Positions 1 through 7,926 of a DNA stretch of 64,000 bases are shown in pieces. Position 1 is the stretch's first letter. Each line of letters opens with the position of its first letter. Source of the stretch: an uncultured Bacteroidales bacterium (GTDB taxonomy: Bacteria > Bacteroidota > Bacteroidia > Bacteroidales > UBA932); assembly GCA_900321655.1 (NCBI GenBank), contig ONWU01000014.1, forward strand, positions 1 through 64,000, given 5' to 3'. A program made the translations under genes and the position numbers. The notes beneath the pieces are model-generated. The model was not told where the DNA came from and did no database searches. It saw only the letters and a list, made by a program, of their open reading frames with translations.

Positions 1-60
1 GGAGGGGCCGGAGTGGAGCGAAGCGGAACGGAGTCCCCCCGGCATCCCATACCCCTCCCT
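1..60. repeat. GC-rich imperfect palindromic intergenic sequence
   Basis: No credible gene is present. GGAGGGG at 1-7 is mirrored by CCCCTCC at 52-58, and the inner part has GGCCGG/CCCCGG-like symmetry. It resembles the edge of a dispersed palindromic element. The window begins here, so its left boundary is unknown. Confidence 0.3.
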
Positions 61-104
61 ACAAAAAAAGAGGTCAACTCACTTTTGAGTCAACCTCCTT
101 TTGT
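61..104. terminator. Bidirectional terminator downstream of upp
   Basis: A stem of GAGGT+ACTCA (70-81) pairs with TGAGT+ACCTC (86-97) around a CTTT loop, with a two-base internal mismatch. An A-run lies on the left (63-69) and CTTTTG on the right, so it could end transcription from either side, including the leftward upp transcript. Confidence 0.6.
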
Positions 105-121
105 TATGGTTCACCTCCCGC

Positions 122-213
122 TCTTCACCACAATACGGGCCAAAACCGAGTTAAGAGCAGGACAGGACGGGATCTTCGCCACAATACGGGCCAAAACCGG
201 GTTAAGAGCGGGG
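122..213. repeat. Two direct copies of a ~41-bp intergenic repeat, 51-bp period
   Basis: Copies at 122-162 and 173-213 share the core CCACAATACGGGCCAAAACC and GTTAAGAGC, with about three mismatches. They lie between the upp stop codon and its terminator, so they would be in the upp 3' untranslated RNA. The period is divisible by three and the minus strand stays open, but nothing there looks like a protein. Confidence 0.65.
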
Positions 214-229
214 GAAGGGAGGGGTGGAG

Positions 230-883
230 CTAGATTTTCTCTCCGTAGGCGAGGTCTCCGGCGTCTCCCAGGCCGGGGATGATGTAGTTGTGGCTGGTGA
301 GTTCTTCGTCTATGGCGGCAACCCACAGGGTGTAGCGGTTATCCAGCCGCTGGAGCAGCTGGTCTACGGCGTAGCGGCTGGCTACGGGACACACCAGATG
401 GATGCAGGCGGCCTCACCGCCGGTTTCTTCCAGCTTCTGCAGGGCCGATTCCATAGAGGCGCCGGTGGCTAGCATAGGGTCTGCCACTATGAGGGTTTTC
501 CCCTCCAGGGGCGGGCAGGTGCAGTAGTCTGCGTGAACCTTGAAATAGTCTCCCTTGCCGTGTTTTCTCCAGGTGGAGAGGAAACCGCTTTCCGCCCGGT
601 CGAAGAAACCCAGGATACCTTCTTGCAGCGGAAGGCCAGCCCGCAGGATGGCGGTGACCACCAGGGGGGTATCGGCCGTTTTCATCTGGGCAATGGCCAG
701 CGGAGTGGTGATCTCTTTCTCCGAATAGGAAAGCGTTTTGGAAATCTCATAAGCGAAGATGGAGCCTACCCGCTCCAGGTTGATGCGGAAACGCATCCGG
801 TCTTTCTGGATGTGGGCGTCCCGGATTTCGGCGATGAAACTGTTGAGAACGGTGTTGGTCTCTCCCAAATTGACGACTTTCAT
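230..883 (-). CDS. upp: Uracil phosphoribosyltransferase
   Basis: This 217-residue cytoplasmic salvage enzyme makes UMP from uracil and PRPP. The type I phosphoribosyltransferase core is seen in VADPMLATGASMESAL (PRPP loop) and the C-terminal uracil-binding segment around PGLGDAGDLAYG. Length is normal for the family. I chose the ATG at 883 (MKVVNLG) over the upstream TTG because a TAAGTTTG -7 box lies at 890-897, only six bases before the ATG. The gene stands alone, transcribed leftward, with a terminator near 70-104. Confidence 0.95.
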   Translation of the reverse strand: MKVVNLGETNTVLNSFIAEIRDAHIQKDRMRFRINLERVGSIFAYEISKTLSYSEKEITTPLAIAQMKTADTPLVVTAILRAGLPLQEGILGFFDRAESGFLSTWRKHGKGDYFKVHADYCTCPPLEGKTLIVADPMLATGASMESALQKLEETGGEAACIHLVCPVASRYAVDQLLQRLDNRYTLWVAAIDEELTSHNYIIPGLGDAGDLAYGEKI

Positions 884-889
884 AGACTG

Positions 890-897
890 CAAACTTA
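890..897 (-). promoter_or_regulatory. -7 box (TAAGTTTG) of upp
   Basis: It matches the Bacteroidota TAnnTTTG -7 consensus on the minus strand and ends six bases before the ATG, implying a leaderless or nearly leaderless mRNA. I see no clear -33 TTTG at the usual spacing. Confidence 0.5.
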
Positions 898-929
898 AGG
901 TTGGAATTACAAATATAATAAAAACCCGT

Positions 930-1616
930 TTACATCTTCACAAGCTGCTCCTCCGAAAACGAAAAAAAAGAGTCTTCGGCCAGGATGACGTGGTCCATCA
1001 GGCCGATCTCCACCGCCCGGAGGGCCTTGCGGAGGATGTCTGTCTGCTGAATATCGGCCTCGGAAGGAAGGGCCTGGCCGGAAGGGTGGTTGTGCACCAG
1101 CACCACGTGCGTGCACTGCTTTTCGATGGCTTTTCTCACAATGCGGGGAACGTCTATGAGGGTGGTTTCCATCCGGCCCACCGTGATGAGCTCCTTTCCC
1201 AGCAGGTAGTTGGCGCGGTTCAGGTACAGCACCCAGGACTCCTCGTGATCCAGGTTCTTCATCACGGGAAGCATAATCTGGTACACCTGGGCGGGGCGGG
1301 TGATGGAACGCTTGTCCATCAGGGCTATCTCTTCGAAGCAACGCCTTCCCAGCTCCAGGGCGGCCGATATCCCGATGGCGCGCACCTCCCCCACCCCTTT
1401 TTGCTGCATCAGCCGCTCCAGGGGCATCGTCCCCAGCAGGGTGAGGCGCCCGTCGGCACAGGCCATCAGCTCCTGCGCCACCTCCAGCACATTCTTTCCG
1501 CCCGTCCCGCTCCCCAGCAGAATGGCCAGCAGTTCTGCATTGGAAAGGGACCTGGCCCCGCGCAGGCGGAGTTTCTCGCGCGGCCGTTCGTCCGGTACGT
1601 AGTCCATCATTTTCAT
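930..1616 (-). CDS. radC: RadC family protein (JAB/MPN metallo-domain)
   Basis: This 228-residue protein has an N-terminal helix-hairpin-helix-like UPF0758 region (GVGEVRAIGISAALELGRR) followed by the JAB1/MPN domain with the metal-site motif VLVHNHPSGQALPSEAD (His-x-His then Ser/Asp). RadC proteins are widespread; the repair role implied by the name is not well supported, and a metal-dependent hydrolase is what the motif shows. I start at MKMMDY (1616); a TATCTTGT sequence resembling a -7 box lies five bases upstream. An alternative start at 1655 would add 13 residues that look non-conserved. Confidence 0.9.
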   Translation of the reverse strand: MKMMDYVPDERPREKLRLRGARSLSNAELLAILLGSGTGGKNVLEVAQELMACADGRLTLLGTMPLERLMQQKGVGEVRAIGISAALELGRRCFEEIALMDKRSITRPAQVYQIMLPVMKNLDHEESWVLYLNRANYLLGKELITVGRMETTLIDVPRIVRKAIEKQCTHVVLVHNHPSGQALPSEADIQQTDILRKALRAVEIGLMDHVILAEDSFFSFSEEQLVKM

Positions 1617-1643
1617 GGCCGACAAGATAGGACGAATAAAACG

Positions 1644-1679
1644 AAAACAACACAATCGTAAAAAAGATTGTGTTGTTTT
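1644..1679. terminator. Perfect 14-bp AT-rich inverted repeat, probable terminator
   Basis: AAAACAACACAATC (1644-1657) is perfectly mirrored at 1666-1679 around an eight-base A-rich loop. It lies just after the leftward carboxyltransferase gene and just before the radC promoter. It is the most likely end of the 5933-1733 operon, although the stem is AT-rich. Confidence 0.5.
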
Positions 1680-1732
1680 AGGGGGTATTTTGCGGGTTTT
1701 ACCCGATTTTTCGCAAGAAAAATTTGCGTTTT

Positions 1733-3517
1733 TTACTGCACGAAGGCGATGATTTCACCTTTGGCCACGTTGTCTCCCTGCTTGCCCAGGACGGCGACCA
1801 GAAGGCCGTCCACGGCGGCGACGATGTCCTCGATGCCATAGTACGTCTGCACGTGGCCCACTACTTCTCCGGCCTTCACCTTCCGGCCCACCACGGGAGC
1901 CTTGGAGGCGTCATCCACATCCAGTTCCCAGAGCAGTTGTCCCTTCACGGGGCACTGCACGGGCGTAGCCTTGGGATAACGGGCGGTATATTCCTCGATG
2001 GAAAACTTAGGCATTTCCACCACGGGACGCTCTACCACGATGGGAGCGCCGGCCTTGGCCTTGAGCTCCTTGAGTTCGTTGTTGAAGCGCTCCTTGGCCA
2101 CACCGCTGCGGTAGTCCAGGTACTGGCGCTCGTGCATGGCCAGTTCGAAGAGCTCTTCCTCGTCCTCGCCGTAATCCCAGCCCTTCTCGTCCATCATCTG
2201 GCGGAACTTCGGAAGCTCGTCGGGATAATTGTCCTGCGGGTTGCCGGTGGTGAATTCCATTCCCTTTTCCTTGGCCAGGGCCACAATCTCCGGGGCCAGT
2301 TCTCCGGGCAGTTTTCCCATATGGCCCAGGATCATTCCCCAGGTATCCTTGTCTATGGTGGTCCAGCGGGGCTTGTCCTGCAGCATATTGTACAGGTTCA
2401 TCAGGGCCGTGTTCTTCACGTACTGGCTGAACGGGGTTACCAGCGGCGGATATCCCAGGCGCGGCCATACGTACTCCACTTCCTCGAAGAGTTTAACCAT
2501 CAGGGTGTCCAGGCTCATTTCCGGACGGCCGTGGGCCCGCTGGGTGGCGTTGATGGCGCCCTGGAAGCCCTTCAGGTCTGCCATCATGGAGCCCATCATC
2601 CCGCCGGGCAGGCCGCAGCCCACCAGCAGGGAGGTCATCTTGGCGTTGGAAGGGTTGATCCAGTAGCCCAGGAAATCGTCTATGAACTTCTGGGTGAGGC
2701 GGCGGACTTCCATATAGGCGTCCATATTGAGGTCCTTCACCAGGAAGCCGTCGCAGCGGAGCATCTCCCGGACGGTAATCACATCCGGATGCACCTTACC
2801 CCAGGAGAGGGGTTCTACGGCCACATCCAGATAATCTGCGCCGGCACGGGCCACTTCCAGCATGGAGGCCGGAGAGAAGCCGGGGCCGGTGTGGCCGTGG
2901 TACTGCACCTTGATGTGGGGGTATTTCTTCTTGATATCGGCCACCAGCTCTCCCAGCAGATTGGGACGGCCGATGCCCGCCATATCCTTGAGGCAAATCT
3001 CGTCTGCTCCGTACTCTACCACCTTGTCCACGATGTCCATATAGTAGGCAACGGTATGCACGGGGGAATAAGTGATGGACAGGGCCACCTGGGAAATCAT
3101 TCCTCCCTTCTTGGCGCCGATCACGGAGCCCTTCAGGTTGCGGTGGTCATTGAGGCCGCAGAAGGAACGGGCTATATCCGTGCCCTGTTTCTTCTTCACC
3201 TTGAACATCAGTTCACGGACATCCAGCGGCACGGGGTTCATCCGGAGAGCGTTCAGGCCACGCTCCAGCATATGGGTCTGGATGCCGGCCTTGTGGAAAG
3301 GGGCCGTCCAGGCACGGACAGCCTTGTTGGGGTTTTCTCCGAACAGCAGGTTCACCTGCTCGAAGGCACCGCCGTTGGTTTCCACACGGTCAAAGCAGCC
3401 CATATCAATGATGGCCGGAGCCACCTCTACCAACTGGTCCACGCGGGGCACGTACTTCCCCGAGCTCTGCCACATATCCCTGTATACCAGGGAGAACTTG
3501 ATTTCTCTTTTTGCCAT
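1733..3517 (-). CDS. Carboxyltransferase (oxaloacetate decarboxylase alpha / pyruvate carboxylase B type) without the biotin lysine
   Basis: About 594 residues. Residues 5-270 form the HMGL-like TIM barrel (YRDMWQSS near the N-terminus, LKDMAGIGRP, and the metal site YHGHTGPG), followed by the conserved carboxylase domain. The C-terminus has a biotinyl/lipoyl-type fold (CPVKGQLLWEL, then DGLLVAVLGKQGDNV). Where relatives have AMKM, this protein reads TYYGIEDI, so the biotin-accepting lysine is absent. Family members move CO2 between biotin and pyruvate/oxaloacetate. No biotin carboxylase or membrane subunit is nearby, so the exact complex is unknown. I start at MAKREIK (3517); an in-frame start at 3535 is possible. 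It is last in the rpoN operon. Confidence 0.85.
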   Translation of the reverse strand: MAKREIKFSLVYRDMWQSSGKYVPRVDQLVEVAPAIIDMGCFDRVETNGGAFEQVNLLFGENPNKAVRAWTAPFHKAGIQTHMLERGLNALRMNPVPLDVRELMFKVKKKQGTDIARSFCGLNDHRNLKGSVIGAKKGGMISQVALSITYSPVHTVAYYMDIVDKVVEYGADEICLKDMAGIGRPNLLGELVADIKKKYPHIKVQYHGHTGPGFSPASMLEVARAGADYLDVAVEPLSWGKVHPDVITVREMLRCDGFLVKDLNMDAYMEVRRLTQKFIDDFLGYWINPSNAKMTSLLVGCGLPGGMMGSMMADLKGFQGAINATQRAHGRPEMSLDTLMVKLFEEVEYVWPRLGYPPLVTPFSQYVKNTALMNLYNMLQDKPRWTTIDKDTWGMILGHMGKLPGELAPEIVALAKEKGMEFTTGNPQDNYPDELPKFRQMMDEKGWDYGEDEEELFELAMHERQYLDYRSGVAKERFNNELKELKAKAGAPIVVERPVVEMPKFSIEEYTARYPKATPVQCPVKGQLLWELDVDDASKAPVVGRKVKAGEVVGHVQTYYGIEDIVAAVDGLLVAVLGKQGDNVAKGEIIAFVQ

Positions 3518-3540
3518 ATAGCAATGTGTTTTCAATTATC

Positions 3541-4995
3541 TTACAGCTCCCTTCTGAGCCGTGCCTTGGGAATGTCCAGCAGGGCGCGGTACTTGGCGAT
3601 GGTGCGGCGGGCCACCTTGTAGCCCTTGGCAGCCAGGCCGTCCACCAGCTCGTCGTCCGTGAGGGGATTGTGCTTGTCCTCGTGGTCCACCAGCTCCCGG
3701 AGCACCTTCTTGATTTCGCGCGTGCTCACTTCCTCTCCCTCGCTGTTCTCCAGGCCTTCCGAGAAGAAGTACTTGAGCGGGAAAATGCCGAAGTGGGTTT
3801 CTATCCACTTGCTGTTCACCACGCGCGAGATGGTGGAAATGTCAAAGCCAGTTTTTTCCGCAATGTCCTTGAGGACCATCGGCCTGAGGGAACTCTCGTC
3901 CCCGTCTATGAAATAGTCGTGCTGGAAGTCTATGATGGCCTTCATCGTGCTTTCCAGCGTGTTCTGGCGCTGACGAAGGGCCTCGATGAACCACTTGGCC
4001 GAATCTATCTTCTGCTTGACGAAAGTGGCGGCTTCCTTATCGGCCTTGGAGTCTGACAGGCGGCCGTTTTCCATGATTTCCGAGTACTTCCGGTTGATGC
4101 GGAGCTCCGGGATGGAGAAGCGCGGCATGCTCAGGATGAGCTGGCCGTTTTCGTAATCCAGCTGGAAATCCGGCACCACCTGCTGGGCCTGGTCGCTATA
4201 GGAATCGTCTATCTGACCTCCGGGGGCGGGGTTCAGGCGGCGGATCTCTTCCAGGACGGCCTTCATTTCGTCTTCACTCAGGTGAAGGCGCGTCATGATT
4301 TTCTGGAAATGGCGGTTTTTGAAAGCATCGAACTGGGTCTCCAGCACGCGGATGGCGTTGTCTACGGAAGGGGTTCTCTTCTTGTCTTCCAACTGCAGCA
4401 GCAGGCATTCGCGAAGATCCCTGGCGCCTACTCCCGAAGGCTCGAACTCCTGGATCATCTTGAGCATCTGCTCCACCTCTTCGGCCGATGATTCCACGCC
4501 GGCGCGGAAGGCGAGGTCGTCCACCAGGGACTCAATGTCCCTGCGGAGGTATCCGTCCTCGTCCAGGGAGCCGATGATGAAGGAAGCCACGGTGCGCTGG
4601 TGATCCGTGAGATGTCTGTACCCCAACTGTTCCTGCAGGCTCTGGGTGAAGCTCTGCTTGACGGAAAAGGTGTTGTATTCCGGCCTCTCGTCCTTGCCCC
4701 AGTTGTTCACGTGGAGGTTGTAGGAGGGGATATCGTCGTCCTGGGGGCCGTAGTTCTCTTCCAGGGACCCGCCGCTCTGCTCCTGGGCTTCCACCTGGGA
4801 GATGGACACATCCCGGGGTTCGTCGTCGGAACCTCCCTGGGGCGTGTCGTCCACCACGGGGTTGTCGTTGAGCACTTCGCGGACGTGCTGCTCCAGGGCC
4901 TGCACCGGCATCTCGATCAGCTTGATGGTCTGAATCTGGAGCGGTGAAAGCTTCTGCTGGAGCTTCTGTTCTAGTCCCTGTTTGATGGCTGCCAT
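3541..4995 (-). CDS. rpoN: RNA polymerase sigma-54 factor
   Basis: This 484-residue sigma factor directs RNA polymerase to -24/-12 promoters, which need an AAA+ activator. Seen: the Gln-rich region I (LEQKLQQKLSPLQIQTIKLI), an acidic region II, the core-binding domain, and the C-terminal RpoN box (ARRTIAKYRALLDIPKARLR). Length is typical. Its start codon overlaps the stop codon of the SPOR gene by one base (TAATG), indicating translational coupling. No sigma-54 activator gene lies in this window. Confidence 0.95.
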   Translation of the reverse strand: MAAIKQGLEQKLQQKLSPLQIQTIKLIEMPVQALEQHVREVLNDNPVVDDTPQGGSDDEPRDVSISQVEAQEQSGGSLEENYGPQDDDIPSYNLHVNNWGKDERPEYNTFSVKQSFTQSLQEQLGYRHLTDHQRTVASFIIGSLDEDGYLRRDIESLVDDLAFRAGVESSAEEVEQMLKMIQEFEPSGVGARDLRECLLLQLEDKKRTPSVDNAIRVLETQFDAFKNRHFQKIMTRLHLSEDEMKAVLEEIRRLNPAPGGQIDDSYSDQAQQVVPDFQLDYENGQLILSMPRFSIPELRINRKYSEIMENGRLSDSKADKEAATFVKQKIDSAKWFIEALRQRQNTLESTMKAIIDFQHDYFIDGDESSLRPMVLKDIAEKTGFDISTISRVVNSKWIETHFGIFPLKYFFSEGLENSEGEEVSTREIKKVLRELVDHEDKHNPLTDDELVDGLAAKGYKVARRTIAKYRALLDIPKARLRREL

Positions 4996-5456
4996 TAGAG
5001 AGGATACTCTATGTTGTCCTTGATGATATACGCCGTGGGATAGGTTCTCTTGAGCGCATTGAAAAGGCCCAGGGCCTCGTCCTTGGAGCGGAAATTGCCG
5101 ATGAGCACCTTGTAGTTGGGGCTCTCGAAGCTGCGGTATACCTTATGCTCGGGGTACTGCTCCTTCAGGGAGTTCTCGATGGCTTCCGAACGGGAGCGGG
5201 CCTGGGGTGAGTTGTCGTGGAACACGCGGATGCGGTAACCGCTGAGGGACTTGGAGGCATTCTTGCTTATGTACTGGGCCATCGCTTCCCGGATGGCGGA
5301 GCTCTGCTCTACCTTCACGCCGGGGCCCATTTCGTTGAAGATGTTCTTTCCCAGAAGGGTGGAATCCAGGGCGGGGGGCACGGTGGCCGTTTCCTGGGCC
5401 CTCAGGCTGGCGGCAGCCAGCAGGGCGAATCCTAATATCAGTAGTATACGTTTCAT
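4995..5456 (-). CDS. Secreted SPOR-domain protein
   Basis: A 153-residue protein with a signal peptide (MKRILLILGFALLAAASLRAQ). The C-terminal ~70 residues (GYRIRVFHDNSPQARS ... YKVLIGNFRSKDEALGLFNAL) form a SPOR fold, which in characterised proteins binds denuded peptidoglycan glycan strands at division sites. The middle segment is unassigned. It lies between a lipoprotein gene (three bases upstream) and rpoN (one-base overlap). A role at the cell envelope is inferred from the domain and export signal. Confidence 0.85.
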   Translation of the reverse strand: MKRILLILGFALLAAASLRAQETATVPPALDSTLLGKNIFNEMGPGVKVEQSSAIREAMAQYISKNASKSLSGYRIRVFHDNSPQARSRSEAIENSLKEQYPEHKVYRSFESPNYKVLIGNFRSKDEALGLFNALKRTYPTAYIIKDNIEYPL

Positions 5457-5459
5457 AGT

Positions 5460-5933
5460 CTATCGTTGTGAAAGTTCGTGGAGGTCCAGGTCCCGGAAGC
5501 GGAAGGGCGCCCGCAGCACTCCGTTCTTCTTGAGGGCGGCGTAGATGTCCACATCGGCCTTCAATCCCTTCAGGTTGCCCTTGGAAGCCACGATGAGGAT
5601 GTCCAGCAGCGAGGCACCTTCGGCCAGGGTTATGGTACAGGGAAGTTCGTAAACCTGCTCCGTCTTTCCCTCCAGCTGCATAGGTCCTGTCATAAAGTGT
5701 GCCAGTTCCTTGTCGTTGTAGCGGACGGTGCCCGTCACTTCCTGCACGGCAAAGGCCATGGCGGGGTTGTTGATGCCCAGTTCCAGCTTGGCGTCCATCG
5801 AGCGGGCCGATGTGGGAACGATGTACATAATGCCCACGGAAGTGAGGGACATATCCCTGACTTTGGACACGCCGCAGGAGCAGAGCGCAAGCGCCGCTAC
5901 AAGAAAGATGCCGATATGCCTGAAGGCTTTCAT
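5460..5933 (-). CDS. LEA14-like lipoprotein
   Basis: 157 residues with a lipoprotein signal peptide and lipobox (LALCSC, Cys19). The rest resembles the LEA14/water-stress beta-sandwich found in many Bacteroidota lipoproteins (LELGINNPAMAFAVQEVTGTVRYN ... ELPCTITLAEGASLLD). Function is unknown. It is first in the operon leading to the SPOR protein and rpoN. A TACCTTTG -7 box at 5939-5946 sits five bases before the ATG, back to back with the miaB promoter. Confidence 0.75.
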   Translation of the reverse strand: MKAFRHIGIFLVAALALCSCGVSKVRDMSLTSVGIMYIVPTSARSMDAKLELGINNPAMAFAVQEVTGTVRYNDKELAHFMTGPMQLEGKTEQVYELPCTITLAEGASLLDILIVASKGNLKGLKADVDIYAALKKNGVLRAPFRFRDLDLHELSQR

Positions 5934-5938
5934 CTACG

Positions 5939-5967
5939 CAAAGGTAGTGATTTTTTTCGTATCTTTG
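5939..5967. promoter_or_regulatory. Divergent -7 boxes for the LEA14-SPOR-rpoN operon and miaB
   Basis: The minus strand reads TACCTTTG (5946 to 5939) five bases before the lipoprotein ATG. The plus strand reads TATCTTTG (5960-5967) six bases before the miaB ATG. The boxes are 13 bp apart, so the two RNA polymerase footprints must overlap. Clear -33 elements are not visible. Confidence 0.55.
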
Positions 5968-5973
5968 CAGCCT

Positions 5974-7287
5974 ATGAAAAAGAAAGCCTATATTGAGACG
6001 TACGGGTGCCAGATGAATGTGAATGACACCGAGGTCATCTTCTCTATACTGGAAAAGGCCGGCTACTCCCGAACGGAGGATATGGACAAGGCCGATCTGG
6101 TGATGGCCAACACCTGCTCTATCCGCGACAACGCGGAGCAGAGAATCTGGGGCCGCATCGAAGTATTTCACCAGCTGCGCGCCACCCGTCCGGGCCTCAT
6201 CGTGGGCATCGTGGGCTGTATGGCCGAAAGACTCAAAGACAAGCTTCTGGACACCCGCAAGGTGGATCTGGTGGTGGGCCCGGACGCGTACCGTTCCCTG
6301 CCCCGGCTGCTGGAAGCCGTCCGCCCCGACGCTCCCCAGATAGACGTACTTCTCTCCCGCGACGAGACCTATGCCGATATTACCCCGGTCCGCACGGACC
6401 GCAACGGCATATCGGCCTTTATCTCCATCATGCGGGGCTGCAACAACGTGTGCTCCTACTGCGTGGTACCCTACACCCGCGGGGCCGAACGCTCCCGCGA
6501 CGCCCACTCCATCGTGCGCGAAGCCTGCGACGTGTATCAGAAAGGATATAAGGAAGTTACGCTGCTGGGGCAGAACGTGGACAGCTACCTCTGGAAGAGC
6601 GAAACGGAAACGGTAACCTTCGCCGGCCTGCTGGAGAAGGTGGCCGCCATCGCCCCGGACCTTCGCGTCCGCTTTGCCACTTCCCACCCCAAGGACATCT
6701 CGGACGAGGTTCTTTACACGATGGCCGCCCATCCCAATATCTGCAAGCACATCCACCTGCCCGTCCAGAGCGGCAGCACCCGCATGCTGGAGCTGATGCG
6801 CCGCAAGTACAGCCGGGAATGGTATCTGGAGCGCGTGGCCAAGATCCGGGAGGTGATGCCGGATTGCGGCCTCACCACGGACGTGATTGCCGGATTCTGC
6901 ACGGAAACCCTGCAGGACCACGAGGATACGCTTTCCCTGATGGAGGCCGTGGGCTTTGACTGGGCTTTCATGTTTGCCTACTCGGACCGCCCCGGCACGC
7001 TGGCCAACCGCACCATGAAGGACGACGTTCCGGCCCCGGAGAAAAACCGCCGGCTGAACCAGATCATAGAACTCCAGAACCGAAAGTCCCTGGAGCGTTA
7101 CCGCGCCCAGATTGGAAAACAGCTGGAAGTTTTGGTGGAAGGCCCGTCCAAGCGGGATCCCGACAAGCTCTGCGGCCGCGCCTCCAACAATATGATGTGC
7201 GTCTTCCCCGCCTCCGGCCGATCCAAGGGCACCTACACCACCGTCCGTGTCCTGGACTGCACCTCCGCCACCCTTATCTGCGAATAG
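5974..7287 (+). CDS. miaB: tRNA-2-methylthio-N6-dimethylallyladenosine synthase
   Basis: This 437-residue radical SAM methylthiotransferase modifies i6A37 in tRNAs reading UNN codons. Seen: the N-terminal MTTase domain with cluster cysteines Cys12 (ETYGCQMN) and Cys48 (ANTCSIR) and a third in VGCMAER, the radical SAM motif RGCNNVCSYC, and a C-terminal TRAM domain (LEVLVEGPSKRDPDKLCGR). I start at MKKKAYIETYGCQMN; a longer upstream frame overlaps the divergent lipoprotein and is not coding. Monocistronic. Confidence 0.95.
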   Translation: MKKKAYIETYGCQMNVNDTEVIFSILEKAGYSRTEDMDKADLVMANTCSIRDNAEQRIWGRIEVFHQLRATRPGLIVGIVGCMAERLKDKLLDTRKVDLVVGPDAYRSLPRLLEAVRPDAPQIDVLLSRDETYADITPVRTDRNGISAFISIMRGCNNVCSYCVVPYTRGAERSRDAHSIVREACDVYQKGYKEVTLLGQNVDSYLWKSETETVTFAGLLEKVAAIAPDLRVRFATSHPKDISDEVLYTMAAHPNICKHIHLPVQSGSTRMLELMRRKYSREWYLERVAKIREVMPDCGLTTDVIAGFCTETLQDHEDTLSLMEAVGFDWAFMFAYSDRPGTLANRTMKDDVPAPEKNRRLNQIIELQNRKSLERYRAQIGKQLEVLVEGPSKRDPDKLCGRASNNMMCVFPASGRSKGTYTTVRVLDCTSATLICE

Positions 7288-7359
7288 GAAATCCCCTTTC
7301 TCACATACCTGCTGCCACGTTCCGGAGAGCGTGGCAGCAGGCGTTTTATGCGCTGTGGA

Positions 7360-7419
7360 TAACTTTGTGGAAAAATTTGGAAGAAAATGGAAGAAAATGG
7401 AAAATATTTCCTAACTTTG
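7360..7419 (+). promoter_or_regulatory. dcw promoter region with four TGGAA boxes at 10-bp period
   Basis: TGGAA pentamers begin at 7368, 7378, 7388 and 7398, each separated by exactly five bases, followed by a -7 box TAACTTTG at 7412-7419; a second TAACTTTG lies at 7360-7367. MraZ of E. coli is known to bind TGGGN pentamers at the same 10-bp spacing in front of its own gene. The array sits about 50 bases before mraZ, so it is a likely MraZ operator with an altered pentamer. Confidence 0.6.
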
Positions 7420-7452
7420 TCCCCAGCGTGAAAGTAGTAAGTTTAACAAGCA

Positions 7453-7914
7453 ATGGTCAGATTCTTCGGCAAAGCCACCGGCAAGGTAGATGACAAGGGA
7501 CGTCTGGTGTTCCCGGCCATCTTCCGTGACGCCATGATCCGGGGCTGCGCGGAAGACATGACGCTTGTGGTCAAGAAAAACGTCCAGCAGAGCTGCCTGG
7601 ATCTTTTCCCCTACGAGGAGTGGGTGAAAAGGTCGGACAAGGTGATGGAAGGACGAGACCCCGAACTGAATATCGAAGACGCTGAATTTTGGACCAAGTA
7701 CAATGACGGTGTCTTCCCCCTGGTCCCCGACGGAAAGCTGGGTAGACTGAACATCCCGTCAGAACTGCTTGAGAGTGCAGGTATTACCAAAGAGGTAGTA
7801 TTCGGCGGTGTCGGCTACAAGCTCCAGATCTGGGACGCAGAAACATACAAGGCCGACCTTCTCTCCGACGAGAAGTTCAAAGAAACCGCATCGAGACTAT
7901 CCGCAAGAAAATAG
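7453..7914 (+). CDS. mraZ: Transcriptional regulator MraZ
   Basis: 153 residues with two AbrB-like swapped-hairpin repeats: FFGKATGKVDDKGRLVFPAIFRD near the N-terminus and VFPLVPDGKLGRLNIPSELLESAGI in the second half. MraZ proteins form ring oligomers that bind repeated pentamers upstream of the dcw cluster and control it. It is first in the cluster; rsmH follows after 12 bases. The periodic TGGAA boxes upstream are the obvious binding site. Confidence 0.95.
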   Translation: MVRFFGKATGKVDDKGRLVFPAIFRDAMIRGCAEDMTLVVKKNVQQSCLDLFPYEEWVKRSDKVMEGRDPELNIEDAEFWTKYNDGVFPLVPDGKLGRLNIPSELLESAGITKEVVFGGVGYKLQIWDAETYKADLLSDEKFKETASRLSARK

Positions 7915-7926
7915 GAGGTCTCGAGA

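Noticed and set aside
1724..3622. Long plus-strand frame opposite the carboxyltransferase
   Set aside because: Composition (many His, Gly, Val, Leu) is that of antisense GC-rich DNA; the minus-strand gene has clear domains.
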